From Philhelius pedissequus (Eukaryota; Arthropoda; Insecta; Diptera; Syrphidae), in assembly GCA_910595825.1 (NCBI GenBank), contig OU343162.1, positions 129,517,634 to 129,581,633 of the forward strand: a DNA stretch of 64,000 nt. Reading direction: 5' to 3'. The notes under the pieces are model-generated. The model was not told the origin of the DNA. It saw nothing but the letters and a program-made list of their open reading frames with translations, and did not search any database. Each line of letters opens with the position of its first letter. The stretch's first letter is position 1. Both the position numbers and the translations under genes were made by a program. Shown one piece after another: positions 13,250-25,040 of the stretch.

Positions 13250-15172
13250 TGGTATTTATTTCGATAATAAGAACTTAATATTAAGATATACATCTTTTAG
13301 ATAATCAAGCCTTGAATGGAAAATTTTAAATTTTAATACAATTTAATAAATAAAACAAAAAAAAATATAATAATGATGTCTCATAAATTAAAAATAGAAC
13401 ACAAAAAAATAAGAAAAAATATTATAAAATAAAAATAAAAGAAGAAAAGAAAAGCGAAAAGAAAAACAGAAAAAAAAGAAGAAGAGAAATAAATAAAAGC
13501 AATTTGAACTCTATGTAGAAAAGGTAAATTAGAAGATCTGAACCGCACAAGCAGCAAAATGCCCCACGCAACAATGATTAAAAATATTCAAAATATATTG
13601 GCAATTGATTTAAATTTTGGTCAATTTTAATGATTTGAAACACAAAATGGTTAAAATGGTTCAATTTTAATAATTTGAAACTTAAATTTGTTCAAATTAA
13701 TGACTTTATAATGAATAATGTTCAGTTAAGTCCCTCTGAACTTGTTTCAGATTTCCTGTTCTTCTTAATTGACGCGGCAGTGAATTCCAAAGGCGAGTCG
13801 CGTAAATGAAAAACTGTCGCTCAGAAGTAAGACGAGTGAATCTAGGAATTAAAACTTGGTTGGCTCTATTAGATGGTAAAAACTGGATATTGTTGTAGAG
13901 AACAGGTGGCTCTTTGTTATGAATAATCGTAAATAACATGGTCAATGTCTTTAATCTCAAACAGTTTACAAAACTAATGCGGTACAAGATTTTTGAGTAA
14001 TTCGAAACACGATCATATCTACGTAACCCGAAGACATAACGAGCAACTTTTTTGAACACAACGTTGATTTTCCTCAGAGACACTGAATCCATATCACAAA
14101 AAATTTCACATCCATGCGTCAGAATTGGAACTACTAACGTTTTGGCCAAGATTCTTCTGGTTTCAAACTTCTTTGCGATGGATAATGTTCTTAAAGCACC
14201 ATACGCTTTTCCTAGCGCAGTATTAATGTGGCTATTCCAATTTAGAGTCCGATTGAAGTGCATTCCTAAGTTCCTAGCCGTCTGAACAAATTCTACAGGA
14301 AAATTATTCAACATCACTGTGGGGAAGTATGTTTAATAAAGCACCTTCTCTGAGATGACTAGACATTTGGGTTTTTTGGGGTTCAAGACCAGTCCGCAGT
14401 TATTTGACCATTCCAAGATCACATTTAAATCTTCATTGATATTGTATACACAATTTTCAATGAGCCCCAAGGTAGAACTCTGAATGTACTGAAAATCGTC
14501 AGCGAACATGCGCACGTCGCCATGCCTTACAAGATTAGGAATGTCATTCACATAAGCAGAGAACAATAGTGGTCCTAGGATGGATCCTTGAGGAACACCA
14601 CGCAAATGTGAATCGAACTCGGAGACTTAAGTTCCAGATGCGACTGCTTGCTTCCTTCCAGATATATAAGAAGATATAATTTTAACTGCTTCCAGAGAAA
14701 ATCTAAAACGGAAATATAGTTTTTGGCACATGATGTTATGGTCAATTGTGTCGATTGCTTTGGAGTATAATCAAGAAGAACCAAGAATATGACTTTATCA
14801 TCATCCAAGGCTCTCCTTATCTGTTCCACCACATCCAAAAGTGCGGTGGTGCTGCTATGGTTAGATCGAAATCCAGACTGCTTGGGTGATAAGAGACTAT
14901 TCGATTTGAAAAATCGATTTAATTGCTTATGCATCAGTCTTTCAACAACTTTCGACAAGAAAGGTAGGATCAATATTGGGCGATATTCTGTTGCACTTCG
15001 ACTCTTAGGTATTGGGATGATTTTGGAACATTTCCACTAAGAGGGAAAGGCGCTTTTAGTAAAGATTAAATTAATGGTAAACGTTACAAATGGCAAAATG
15101 GCATTACTGCTTTAACAAATATGAGATGCAATTTATCAAACCCAATTGAAAAACAGCACCCGCATCCGGTCA
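13250..15172 (-). mobile_element. CR1/Jockey-group LINE, 5'-truncated, degraded reverse transcriptase
   Basis: The minus strand encodes RT and the C-terminal region of the same LINE family as the intact copy at 49299-52127. Visible blocks in order are IPIPKSRSATEYRPI, LPFLSKVVERLMHKQLNRF, SPKQSGFRSNHSSTTALLDV, MRGVPQGSILGPLLFSAYVN, RMFADDFQYIQSS (the usual YADD is FADD here), LNPKKPKCLVIS, then the post-RT domain with TLNWNSHIN, HGCEIF and TRLWNSLPRQLR. Endonuclease and ORF1 are absent. A frameshift follows YTPKQST within the RT core, and stops split the frame. The 3' end at the left is A-rich (13330-13510). It interrupts a family T copy. Confidence 0.85.
13706..14317 (-). pseudogene. LINE reverse transcriptase C-terminal domain fragment
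   Basis: This is the longest open piece of the degraded LINE (about 200 codons). It covers the post-RT region from ARNLGMHFNRTLNWNSHIN to TRLWNSLPRQLRRTG. It aligns by eye along its length with the C-terminal fifth of the ORF at 49299-52127. It is not a host gene. Confidence 0.85.
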
Positions 15173-15345
15173 TACCTAAAAAGCTGCACTGATTTTATTT
15201 AATCAAAATTGTTAGAGCGGTTAGCTAGATGGCAGGTACCGTTAATTTTTGAGCTAAACAAATATCCATTTCCACCCTATACACCAAAAGCGATTCGGCC
15301 CACCCGGTTGGGCTGTAGGTATCTATACATACATACAGACAGACT
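15173..15345 (-). repeat. Family T continuation after the LINE insertion
   Basis: GTTAGAGCGGTTAGCTAGAT, GGCAGGTACCGTT and CATACAGACAGACTGACAG match the family T interior in reverse orientation and continue the copy that stops at about 13245. Confidence 0.65.
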
Positions 15346-15570
15346 GACAGAATTTTTTTTCGAAATTTTGGATTTTTGAAAAAAAAAATTATTTCATAGT
15401 TTTTAAATTTATATAATTAAATATTTAAAATGTTCATACCAATTTTATTTTAGAAAAAATTTAAGAATTTTTATATTTAAAAAATTAGTGAAAAATGACT
15501 TTAAAAATACATTTACAAGTTTGCATTTTTTTTTTATCGAAACACAATGAGCCATTAATGAAAATAGAAA
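15346..15570 (+). repeat. Family T fragment in opposite orientation
   Basis: AAATTTTGGATTTTTGAAAA through AATGACTTTAAAAATACATTT is the forward-oriented sub-tail region of family T, without the terminal tail. It suggests a rearranged or nested copy. Confidence 0.45.
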
Positions 15571-16010
15571 AAAAAACAGTTATATGGCAGGTACCTTAAT
15601 AACGTTTTGATTAAAAATTATTGTTAACCAAAATGTTGAATATATTTCTAATAGTGCACTGAATTTTTTTTATCAGATACCTAGGATTTACAATTTTTGC
15701 TCCAAAAAGATTATATGGCAGGTAGAGTTAGTTTTGGAGCTAAAAAAATATCTCAAAAACAAGAATCGATCCTATCACCAGGTAAAGTGGGTCTGGCAAT
15801 TCGGCCTGTCTGTCTGTCAACCTACAGCCTAAATGACAGAACCAGTTTTCTTCAAACTTGGTATTTAGTCTTTAGGCTGTAGACTGAAAGACACACAGAC
15901 GCAATTGCGGGTCTCATTTTTTTAGTGTTCTCCATCATCGTAATGTCAAGTTTGATTAAAATCTCGAATTCGATTTTTTTTTATTTTATCTAAGCAAATT
16001 TATCTATGTT
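15571..16010 (-). repeat. Family T repeat, head-proximal part, reverse orientation
   Basis: The ATATGGCAGGTACCTTAATA block, CTGTCTGTCTGTC (15805-15820), CTTCAAACTTGGTATTTAG and GTTCTCCATCATCGTAATGTC match the family in reverse. The head at the right is eroded. Confidence 0.65.
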
Positions 16011-17106
16011 TTACCCTTCATGTCATCGAAGTTTAATTGACAAATATACCCACTACACAATTCATATACCTACTCGTAACTTTGTAACCGTTATATTTTT
16101 CTGAATGACTTGTTCACATGCAAATGACCAAGAAATCCTTCCGTTTAATCACGGACCTGTAATTAAATATTTTTTTTGTTGACGTCAATCATTATGTCCC
16201 AGTCTGTTCTGCACCGTTAACTTTGTCGCTAAGCTATCACTCGATTTTCAGATGCGTGGTAAAAAGTATTGCGTCATATAAAACCGGGGGAAACATTATA
16301 GACCTGTCAGCTAATGTGAGCACTGAAAGTTAATTGCTCACCTATAATACTGGTGTTGTTTTGAAGGTGTTGTAAAATTAGTAAGCCAAGTTCAAAAAGA
16401 AAAACGTAGCAATTGTAGCTACTTACAAAAACACCTGTCGGTTTTATATTTACTGAAAAGTGTCAAAACAAATCAAGAGTTTCAAAATGCAATTTTTGTA
16501 GGGTATTTTAGGCCTTCTGTTTGATACTTATAGGTAATTAATACGTTGCTACTACAATCATGCTGGAAATATCTTCTTTTTTTTGCAACAAAATGTTTTT
16601 ATCCTTGACGATGTGTGTAGAAACAAGCGACAGATGTTCATCCAACATGTATAGCCGTCGTATTAAACGAATGATTGAAAAGAATGGATCAAACCAAACC
16701 CACCAGCCACAGGAAAGGGATAAACATTCATTATTTTCGGGAGGATTTATCACACCCTTATTTCATTGCTGACTTTTTTTACCACAAAAACATTCTTTTT
16801 TTACGAAAATTTTATTGCGGAAAATAGATATTATAATAATAGCTCCTGTAGTTTTTTTTTCAGGGTATAGGTAATCCTGGGCCGAATTTCCGCATAATTT
16901 CACATATTTTTAGTCTTAAGACCTAAGATCTTTTTTTTATTGTATTATAACTACATTTTTTAGGTCAGTGTTAATGGCAGCTTCCAATCTTGCACATGTT
17001 TCATAATTGTGTATGTATAATACGAGTAATAGACGCATCTAGAAAAGCATTAGGTATAAGCACATGTAGTTTTACGATTAAATTGAAAATATTCTGTATA
17101 TCAGTG
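16011..17106. other. Intergenic, nothing recognised
   Basis: No domain-bearing ORF or repeat boundary was recognised in this stretch. Confidence 0.45.
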
Positions 17107-17185
17107 AGGGGGGTGGCCGTGGCGCGATAGTTGTGTGTTCGCCTGTCAACCTCATGGTCACAGGTTCGATCCCTGCCGTAGTCTA
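17107..17185 (+). mobile_element. tRNA-like SINE head (pol III A/B boxes)
   Basis: GTGGCCGTGGCGCGATAGTT resembles a tRNA 5' end with A-box, and GGTTCGATCCC at about 17163-17173 is a good B-box. The spacing and the CCTGTCAACC anticodon-like loop suggest tRNA ancestry. The anticodon and acceptor stems do not pair, so this is a retroposed SINE head rather than a functional tRNA. Its body and tail were not delimited. Confidence 0.55.
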
Positions 17186-17929
17186 TGTCTTCTTATTTTT
17201 TCATTAAAAACCAATTCTAAAAATAAATGCCATGCAATGAGTTGCTGGTTTACTCATTACATGCTGTTTAGGCATAGAACTAACAACATGTGATTGAGTA
17301 AAACAAGTATACCGATAAAATATGACAAAGAATTAAAAAATTAATGCGAATTATAAGGGGCATCGATAAATAAAACACGGCAATTTCTCCGCATTAGTTC
17401 ACCCGCCATCCCTGGAGATAAAATCTGAGACAACAACAACCTACAGTCTCCGAATATCGCGCCACATATCTTTGCTATCATTCTTTCTCTTCCTTAACCT
17501 CACCTTCACGCTCGCGCTGTGTTGAAACATTTAAAGGGTATTCATAATCCCTTGAGCGCGTGAAGATTATAAAAAAAAAAAAGTGAACGTCCAGCTTACG
17601 AAATTCTTTTTACCCGTAAAAAAACATTATTTTGAATATCTTTCTATATAAATTATTTAAAGGCATAAATCCATTTTCTATTTATTTTAATGAATATTAT
17701 ATTGACACAGTAATTTTTAAGCTCAAAGCAGTATTTTAGAAAACACTAGTAATAATTTACACCGATGCAATTACGCGCATGTCAAAATTGTTGCCTGTTG
17801 TTAAAAAGGTGGAACCCTTTTTGCTGTCAATTGTAGGTTGTTATATTTTGGAAAAAGAAAAATCTTATTTTTCACAAAAACGGGTTCAACAATATTTATA
17901 AAAAATTTTCGCTCAATAATGAAGGGGAA
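17186..17929. other. Intergenic, possible SINE body then unassigned
   Basis: Sequence following the tRNA-like head is AT-rich with no defined 3' tail. A short less AT-rich part at about 17380-17560 has no recognised ORF. Confidence 0.35.
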
Positions 17930-18654
17930 AGGTAATTTTGGATTTTTTTGTGTTGAAAAATAATGGTTATTTTTGTTACCTCTAGTAGAACCATGTTTTT
18001 GGTTTTCGATTTTCTGGAAAACGGTTCCTTTGGTTTTTTTGTTTTTTTTCCTATAATCACCAAGGTTAAGCCCCAAGTTTAAAACCAAACTTTTTTCCAA
18101 AAAAATGTTTAATGTTTTTCTTATTTAAATAAAGCACAACATTTTACTTTAACTCAATATTTTGAAAACGAGACAATCGATTTTTTCGAAACTAGTTTTA
18201 GTATTTTTTTGTCACTATTTTGAACACTTAAAAATCTATTTTCCTAAAACAAAATCTATGGTATACCATATACCAATGTTAAAAAATCGTTAAGAAAACA
18301 TTTTTTTCCTCAAAAACGGCTCCAAGAATTTTGATAAAAAACTGTGTATGTTCTTTAATAGTCTAGTCCATTTCAAAGTAAAAAAATATTTTATTTTGCG
18401 TTCTTATTAACGGTACCTACTTTTCATATAGAACCATTTTTCATGTTTTCGATTTTCTCGTTATTGGATGAAAAGTGTGAATAAGACTACATACTATAAT
18501 TTTCAGAGAGATGGTTTTTCGATTATATTTTGTTTTTTTTTTTGAAAAATCGATTTTTCAAATACCAGTCACTGATTTTTTTTACAAATTAAAATTTAAT
18601 GGAGTTTCAATTTTTTTTCTAAAAATGTTTTCAACATTTTATAAATACGAAATA
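17930..18654 (+). repeat. Family T-related repeat, variant copy
   Basis: AGTAGAACCATGTTTTTGG, TTCTGGAAAACGGTTCCTTT, CAAAAACGGCTCCAAGAATT and ACGGTACCTACTTTTCATAT match the copy at 28290-29120 in order and orientation, defining a variant subfamily. The head is missing. It directly precedes another T copy in the same orientation. Confidence 0.6.
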
Positions 18655-19645
18655 TTTTTTATTTGCGATTATAGGTACTATAAGGCAAGTTAAGCATTCA
18701 ACGAAAAAAAAAGTTTTGAGATAACAATCAAACATGACATTGCGATGATAGGGAAGACGAAAATAGATGCTCTAAAAATTCTGTCTGTCTCTATGTCTAT
18801 CTGTATGTATGTATAGACCTACAGCCCAAACGTGTGGGCCGAATTGCTTCAAACTTGGTATATAGATTTTTTTAGGTATTGTACAGAAGGGAAATTGAAT
18901 TTGTTTAGCTCAAAAAATAACGGTACCTGCAATAATGTAATGGTTTTACCTTAAAGCCTATTTTTCTCGGAAACGGCTCTAACGATTTTGATTTTTAAAA
19001 AATCAGTACAGCTTTTTGGTACGACCGTTCATATGATTTTAAAAAAATTGTAAAAACGGTATTTGCCATATGACCGTTTTTTTTGCTTTCGACTATCTCA
19101 TAAATGGCTTAACTGATTCTTTCACATATATAGGTTTAGGTTGCCCAATTTATAATGCGTACCAATATTTTTAATTAATATTTTTTTTGTATTTTAAAAT
19201 TTTTTTTTTTCAAAAATTATAGTTATAAGTATTTAAATAAAATACCAATGAATTGGCCTTGCTTTTTTTTGTTGAAAAAAGGTTTTCAAAAAGTTTAAAA
19301 AAAAAACTTTTTTTCTCAAGAACAGCTCCACTGATTTTTAAAATTTTGTTCTCATAAATCCAAATTTATCCAAGAAATAAAATGGCGTACTTTTTTTGAG
19401 CTCAAATTAGTTTAAGTATTTATTTCAGAAATTTGTATTATTTTTTTCATTTGATTTAATAATTTGTTTTTAAGTTTATATTATAATATTAAGATTTTAA
19501 ATTTTGTTAGAAAATTAAGTAAAAACGACTTTAAAAATATTTTAAGATTTTTAATTGAAATCCTTTGCATACGATGTGATCGAACATAAGAGCAAGTTCG
19601 TGCGATCCAGTCGTGCATTTTATTTAGAAAACCGCTCAAACGATT
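18655..19645 (+). repeat. Family T repeat, long copy
   Basis: The head (TTGCGATTATAGGTACTATA, GGCAAGTTAAGC), CTGTCTGTCTCTATGTCTATC, CAACGGTTT-type blocks (TCGGAAACGGCTCTAACGAT), ACGGTACCTGC and a well-preserved tail (GATGTGATCGAACATAAGAG, GATCCAGTCGTGCATTTTAT) give about 990 bp. A second decayed tail-like stretch follows at 19728-19765. Confidence 0.75.
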
Positions 19646-22600
19646 TTTGTTTTATTTTTTTTTTTTACATATTTGTCCAACAATTGAACAATTCAAATGG
19701 CATCTATTTCTTAAAGTTGTTAGCTACAAGTGCAAGTTCGTTCGCTTCAGTTGTGCATTTTATTTCCATAGGTATGCTTATTTCCTAAGACTGGGGAAAT
19801 GACTTTACGGCGCAGTAATTTTATTTTTTGAAATTTAATGGATTGATTATAATAATCAAATTTTTTTTAGCTTTTGAACTTATTTAACGCGTTTGCTTTT
19901 CCCATATTTACTAAATTTAATTCAAAATAATTCGAAATAAACTAATAATAACTTAAATAAGAAGCTAAAAATATAAATATAAAACTAGATGTTCTAACCG
20001 ACTGCCCGAAGAAATTAATTAATTTTTGTAACATTTGACAGAAACAATCAAAACAAAATGACGGTTCATTTGCAGAATTCGAGCTATTTTTTTTTAGAGC
20101 GAGAGCATAAATGGAGGAGAGTTACAAAGAAAAGGTTGAGTATTTATTTGCATTGTACACTGAAAGATTAGAGGGCGCTAATCGGTTGTCGGGCAGTATA
20201 TTTGAAAAATATTTATGTATTCGATTTTTTAAAAATAAAATTGACTTGTTTATGCTACATGTATATATAACTGTTTTGATTTCTAAACCTATAATTCCAA
20301 AATAGAATGAAATGAATGTACAATATGTGTGTCAGTGCATTCTGAAATGCATTTCTGAATTCGACACCACCCTTTTTGAAGAGCTTAATATAAAATTACA
20401 TAACTGAAACTGATTTCATTCCTTTAAAAATGAAATAAAAAACCTTCAATACAAACTAGATAAGAGATGAAAGAAAATCTAGCTTTGATTTAACCCCAAG
20501 AAATACAAAATTACTTGTACTTCAAGGTTAGGAAATACATATATTTGTTTGTGTTATTCATCTTTGTTTAACTGACTAACCCCATTTCTGAAATAATTTG
20601 GAAGATTATTTCAGTAGACTGATCTGATCCAAATTAGGGAATTTGACAGTAAATTTGGACTGCAACAAAATTGAAAGAAAAAAGCCATTTTGTTAGGAGG
20701 TGTTGGAACTTACTTCGAATCGGTTGTACGGACAATAGACAACCACAGCAGGATAAAATGACACAAAGACCAATGTGTCCCAATCCGAATTTGCGCACCC
20801 TGCTGCATATTACGAAAAATGGGGTTGTAAAACTAATGACGACATGCTGTCCTTTGGAAAAAAAAACTGAGCATCACATAGTGATTTTGTATATAGGTAT
20901 ACATTATATACATACATGAACATGAATATTTTAACTGAGGGTTCGTTATATCTTTGAACTTAATCTAAGTCCCTGAAAGAATCCATTAGAAATAAAAGTT
21001 ACAAACTGATACATGCTAGACTAGGCAATAAAAAACAATTCTCTGATTCAGAGTGTTGATAAGAAACCAAATATACACTTAAATTACTAACATTATCCTC
21101 CAGGGAATGCTCTTATATTGATTATGGAGATAAGCTCAATAGATTAGAAGGGCATTTGCCAATACTTAAAGACATGATGGACCGAAGCAAATCAGTTGAC
21201 AAATATGCTGCTGATAACATCACCGAATTTGTTTCCTAAACAGCCACTTTATTTTGGTTCATCTAGATGAACATGAATCGACAGTCGGCACCTGTCGTCA
21301 TTAGCGGAAGAATTTAAAAAAAAGCAGTTCCTACGGAAAAAGTGCTTGACAGTGAAAACGACTGCTCCCTTAATGAAAATATTGCGGCGAAGTGCACTAG
21401 CTCCTATAGAATTTGTTACTTGCTTGAAATAAAAAGATTCCTTTATCTTGGCTTAAGCTAAGTACAGACGATTGTCAGATATTACTATATTTTCAGATTT
21501 GACACAGTGGATTTGAGAATTCGATATTTACTATTTCATTTTAACTTATGAGGTACGAGCAGTATCCAATTAAAATTGGAGGTGTGGAAAAGAATGTTGC
21601 TTAGCCACACACTTCTAAGTAAGCAGTCAAGCACTATATCCACCTTGCGAAATTGCGACCCCCCAATATCATATCTCATAATCGCTTCTGATTTCCATAC
21701 ACTAGGTTCTACTTCACTACTACTACTACTTTAGATTAATGCAATACCGAAAGGCAAGCACCATGAAGTATTCTAATGTGTCGTCGGTAGTCTAGTAGTC
21801 GTTTAGGTTCGAATTGGAACTGAGATCTTTTTATGTACCTATCAGTTACTGTAGCATTCATCATTCGAATGATTTAGTAGAAGAATAATAATAATAGTGA
21901 TCACATGTTGATCACTCGAGATACGGGTAGTGTACTTAAGATGACTTTTTTTAAGGAATGACCGAATGAAAATGGAAGAATCGAATTATTTCATTTCGTA
22001 TAAATGTGTGAGTGCTTTTATAAAGTAGGCTATAGTTATGGGCCTTGGTGGATTTGAACATTTCTTTTTGCATTTTTGATCTCTTTGTTTTTTGTTACTG
22101 TTATGTTTATCCCTATAAAATTTTAATTTATCAAAGGAGAAAAGAACCTAGGATTGTTTTTCGTACGTTCGCTTTTGACTAATTTTGTACTTAATATATT
22201 TATTTAGGAACGGAGAGGTACATCGGGTACCTAAATTTTAATGGTTTAAGTATCTTTTAACATATGAGTAGTTAACACTTTTCCTTTTCGTGACCTTTCT
22301 AAGTTTAAACGGAATATGTTAAATGTCCAAGCAAAAAATTAGATTCAAATATTCCAATTTTCCTCTTTCATAATTCGAATGATCATTTGAATATTTTGAT
22401 CACTCGAATACTAATATGTCGATTACTAAAATCATTCGATTGTGCACATCACTAACCTAGCCTACTAGACAGCCTGGATTGGAATGTTAGAATTGGCATT
22501 TATTTATTTTTTTTTGTTAATTTTCTTTCTTTCCTATGCCTGAGTGTCCTTTGTTCGTGTTTTAATATTATTATATTTGCATACATTTAATGTGGGGTTC

Positions 22601-22771
22601 TACTTAAATAAACGTTTATTAAAGAAAATTTGCTGAAAAGTAAACATTTTCAGTTTATTTCAAATCTACTTCGGAAATTTTGCATTTACTCCACTTTTCT
22701 TTCAAATTTTGCTCTGAAATTTTATGACTGAGAATTGAACCCTGGCGAAAACCTTAAGAGTTATAAGGGAG
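19646..22771. other. Intergenic stretch with coding-like remnants
   Basis: A family T tail duplicate lies at 19728-19765. Around 21116-21239 the plus strand reads SYIDYGDKLNRLEGHLPILK and then MMDRSKSVDKYAADNITEF before a stop, which looks like decayed protein-coding sequence I cannot identify. TCATTCGAATGA (21861-21872) is a 12-bp palindrome echoed by ATTCGAATGATC near 22374. Nothing else is assigned. Confidence 0.4.
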
Positions 22772-22956
22772 CATGAATCAAAGAAAACAAGATTACGAGA
22801 CTTCTTTTTTATTTTATTTATTGACTTTACCAGAGATCAAATATCGGTAAATTGTTGTTGTTTGTCCGATGTGGATTAATTGAGTTTTTGTCTCTGGTGA
22901 CGTTAATAAAATAAGACAAAAAAGAAGTGTCGTAATCTTGTTTACTTTGATTCATG
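22772..22956. mobile_element. Hairpin MITE with long terminal inverted repeats
   Basis: The left arm begins CATGAATCAAAGAAAACAAG at 22772 and the right arm, read on the minus strand, begins CATGAATCAAAGTAAACAAG at 22956. Similarity continues for about 40 bp with two mismatches (ATTACGAGACTTC versus ATTACGACACTTC) and weaker pairing continues inward (ACCAGAGA blocks), so nearly the whole 185 bp can fold back. No coding capacity. Confidence 0.8.
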
Positions 22957-23848
22957 ATAAAAGAGTTGCACCTGTCTTTATGCTGATCATATACCTATTT
23001 CGTACTCTCATAATATGTCAGTTCAGAAAAATAAAATCCCACCAGTGACATTGGCTACGTTCAGACAGTAATCCTCAGCGTTCTAAAATAATTTGTTGTT
23101 GATATAAAGGTATGTAAAAGTACAGCTAGTAAAAACAGCTGTTATTAGTGTTGCCAATGTCAAGATTTTACAGTTTTGAGACGGAAACTTTGTTATTTTC
23201 AGGATTTAACTTAACTTCTGTTAACGTACAAATACAAGCAGTAAAAAAAATTGCCAAACACTTCTGTTTCCAAAGATTACATTCACCTATGATAGGAGAT
23301 ATTTTTTTTTTACTTTTTTGTGAGTTGTATTACCCACATATTACACTTATACTATGTAATAATATTGAAGTAAAGTTGTGGTTTTAAGAAGAAATTATGA
23401 TTTTTTATATTACACGGAAATGACACGTGTTGGCGCTGTATGACACGCTGATGGTCGTCATAAAAGTTATGACACAATTTTTACAATAACCAACTATCTA
23501 TTTGATTTTTGACAACTTTCTGCTAATGAATGAATACATATTTGAGGTATTGTTTCACCGCGATCGTGAGCTCTATTATGTCGCTACAAAAACTGGATGA
23601 GGCTTTTTATCCTAAAGTACGTCCTCCAAATTAATTCTTTTAAGGCATATCATTATTTGGGGTATTTTATTAAAGGATAATTCCTTTTCCTCTATTGGGA
23701 GATGTCCCAGAAATGTGTGTCTCTGGCAAATGATGGCATTACAACTACCTACGTAGTATATGGTCTGCTGAAACCTCATACACCTTACAGAACCCAGAGA
23801 GTTCATTGCTCTCCAATCCCAGCATGTTAAGGTGTCTGTTTAGTTTAT
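22957..23848. other. Intergenic, nothing recognised
   Basis: Short ORFs without domain signatures; no repeat boundary seen. Confidence 0.4.
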
Positions 23849-24312
23849 GTGCCGTGAAATCAGTTAGATGGCAATAAGGTCGGTTGAGACTCAATAGACT
23901 TTATTTCCATCGAGGTGGAAATAAGACCGTTACATTATCTGCATTTTTGCCTAAGCTAAAGGTTATAATGTCGAATGAAAAAGAAAGCAATAAAAGCGAC
24001 TGAAATTTTAGCAAAGCGTGTTTAAGTGGGCAATTTGTAATTAATATAATAGTATAGAAAGATATGGAAATAAAACTGAAATATCTTTTACCCAAATGTT
24101 AATAATGGGGATTATCGTGAATAAAAAATTCTCTGGAAATTTTTATCCAATTCGAATCGTGGGAACGTGAATGATGCTCAAAAGTTTCCCTCGGAATTTA
24201 TTGGTATCGGGAATAAGCTTTCCCGGGGAATTTTGCTGTCATTGCATATGATTTTTTGTTTGAGGGAAATTGATTCCATGGGAGATTCACGATCGCAGGA
24301 AACATATTCGAG

Positions 24313-24343
24313 GGTTAGGTTAGGTTAGATTAGGTTAGGTTAT
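24313..24343. repeat. Short TTAGG/TTAGGT-like array at a LINE 3' end
   Basis: GGGTTAGGTTAGGTTAGATT and a further GGTTAGGTTA lie directly at the 3' tail of the LINE. Higher Diptera lack TTAGG telomeres, so I read it as the LINE's simple-repeat tail, not a telomere relic. Confidence 0.6.
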
Positions 24344-25040
24344 AGTGGCCGTTAGCTGTTAAAAGTAACTAACTAACACACTTAGTCCAAAAATGAAGGA
24401 CCATTGTGAATACCACAGGAGTTGGGTTTTTTGCCCCAAAATAAGGAACTTAAAACCATTTTGAGCTTCTTATGAAGCGGAGGAGAGAATTAATGTCTAA
24501 GTCTGCTAGTTCATTAATGCCTCCTAGAAGAAGTCTTCATCTGTTAGACAGTGCAGGGCATGTACAGAGGAGATGAAGAATAGTTTCATCCTCCTCCTCA
24601 TCTAAACAGCTTCTGCAAAAGTCGTTTGCGAGCACGCCGAGTCTTGCAGCATGTCTACCTATGAGGCAGTATCCTGTGATGACACCTATAGTGCAGCTAA
24701 TGTGCCGTCTGCATAGAGAGGTCAAAGCCTTAGACCGCTTAAGATACAGCTTTGGCAAAATCTTTTTTGGCGCTAGACATGTCTTACCACTAGTCCACCT
24801 AAAATTTGTCCTCTCCATAGCATTTAGCCTAAGCATAAATTTACATGTAGCGATTGGAATGCCCAGGTTACTATAGTCAGTTGAAATGGGTTGTGGTGTT
24901 CTTTGTTTGGCGGGTTCGTCGGCCCTGCAGTTCCCCGGAATATCTATGTGCCCTGGCACCCAGCATAGGTGAATTTTGAACTGTTCCGCCATCTCTTTGA
25001 GAGATGATCGACAGTCGAGGGCTGATTTGGAGAGAAAAAA
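24313..25040 (-). mobile_element. 3' end of an RNase H-bearing LINE (Jockey/I/R1 group)
   Basis: The minus strand reads an RNase H C-terminal core (HLCWVPGHIDIPGNCRADEP). The cysteine-rich tail typical of these LINEs follows: TGYCLIGRHAARLGV, then CRSCLDEEEDETILHLLCTC with a Cys-Cys-His-Cys pattern. This is the last ~170 codons of ORF2. The usual ADELA is ADEPA. The 3' end at the left carries a run of TTAGGT-like units (24313-24343), which on the element's own strand is an ACCTAA tail. It is 5'-truncated at about 25040. Confidence 0.75.

Noticed and set aside
17107..17185. Functional tRNA gene
   Set aside because: The T-arm is mostly intact but the anticodon and acceptor stems do not pair.
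20001..20197. ACTGCCCGA / TCGGGCAGT inverted pair as MITE ends
   Set aside because: Only 9 bp match, the flanking sequence does not extend the symmetry as terminal repeats should, and no target duplication is seen.
24313..24343. Interstitial telomere
   Set aside because: The array is only about 30 bp, degenerate, and placed exactly at a LINE 3' end.
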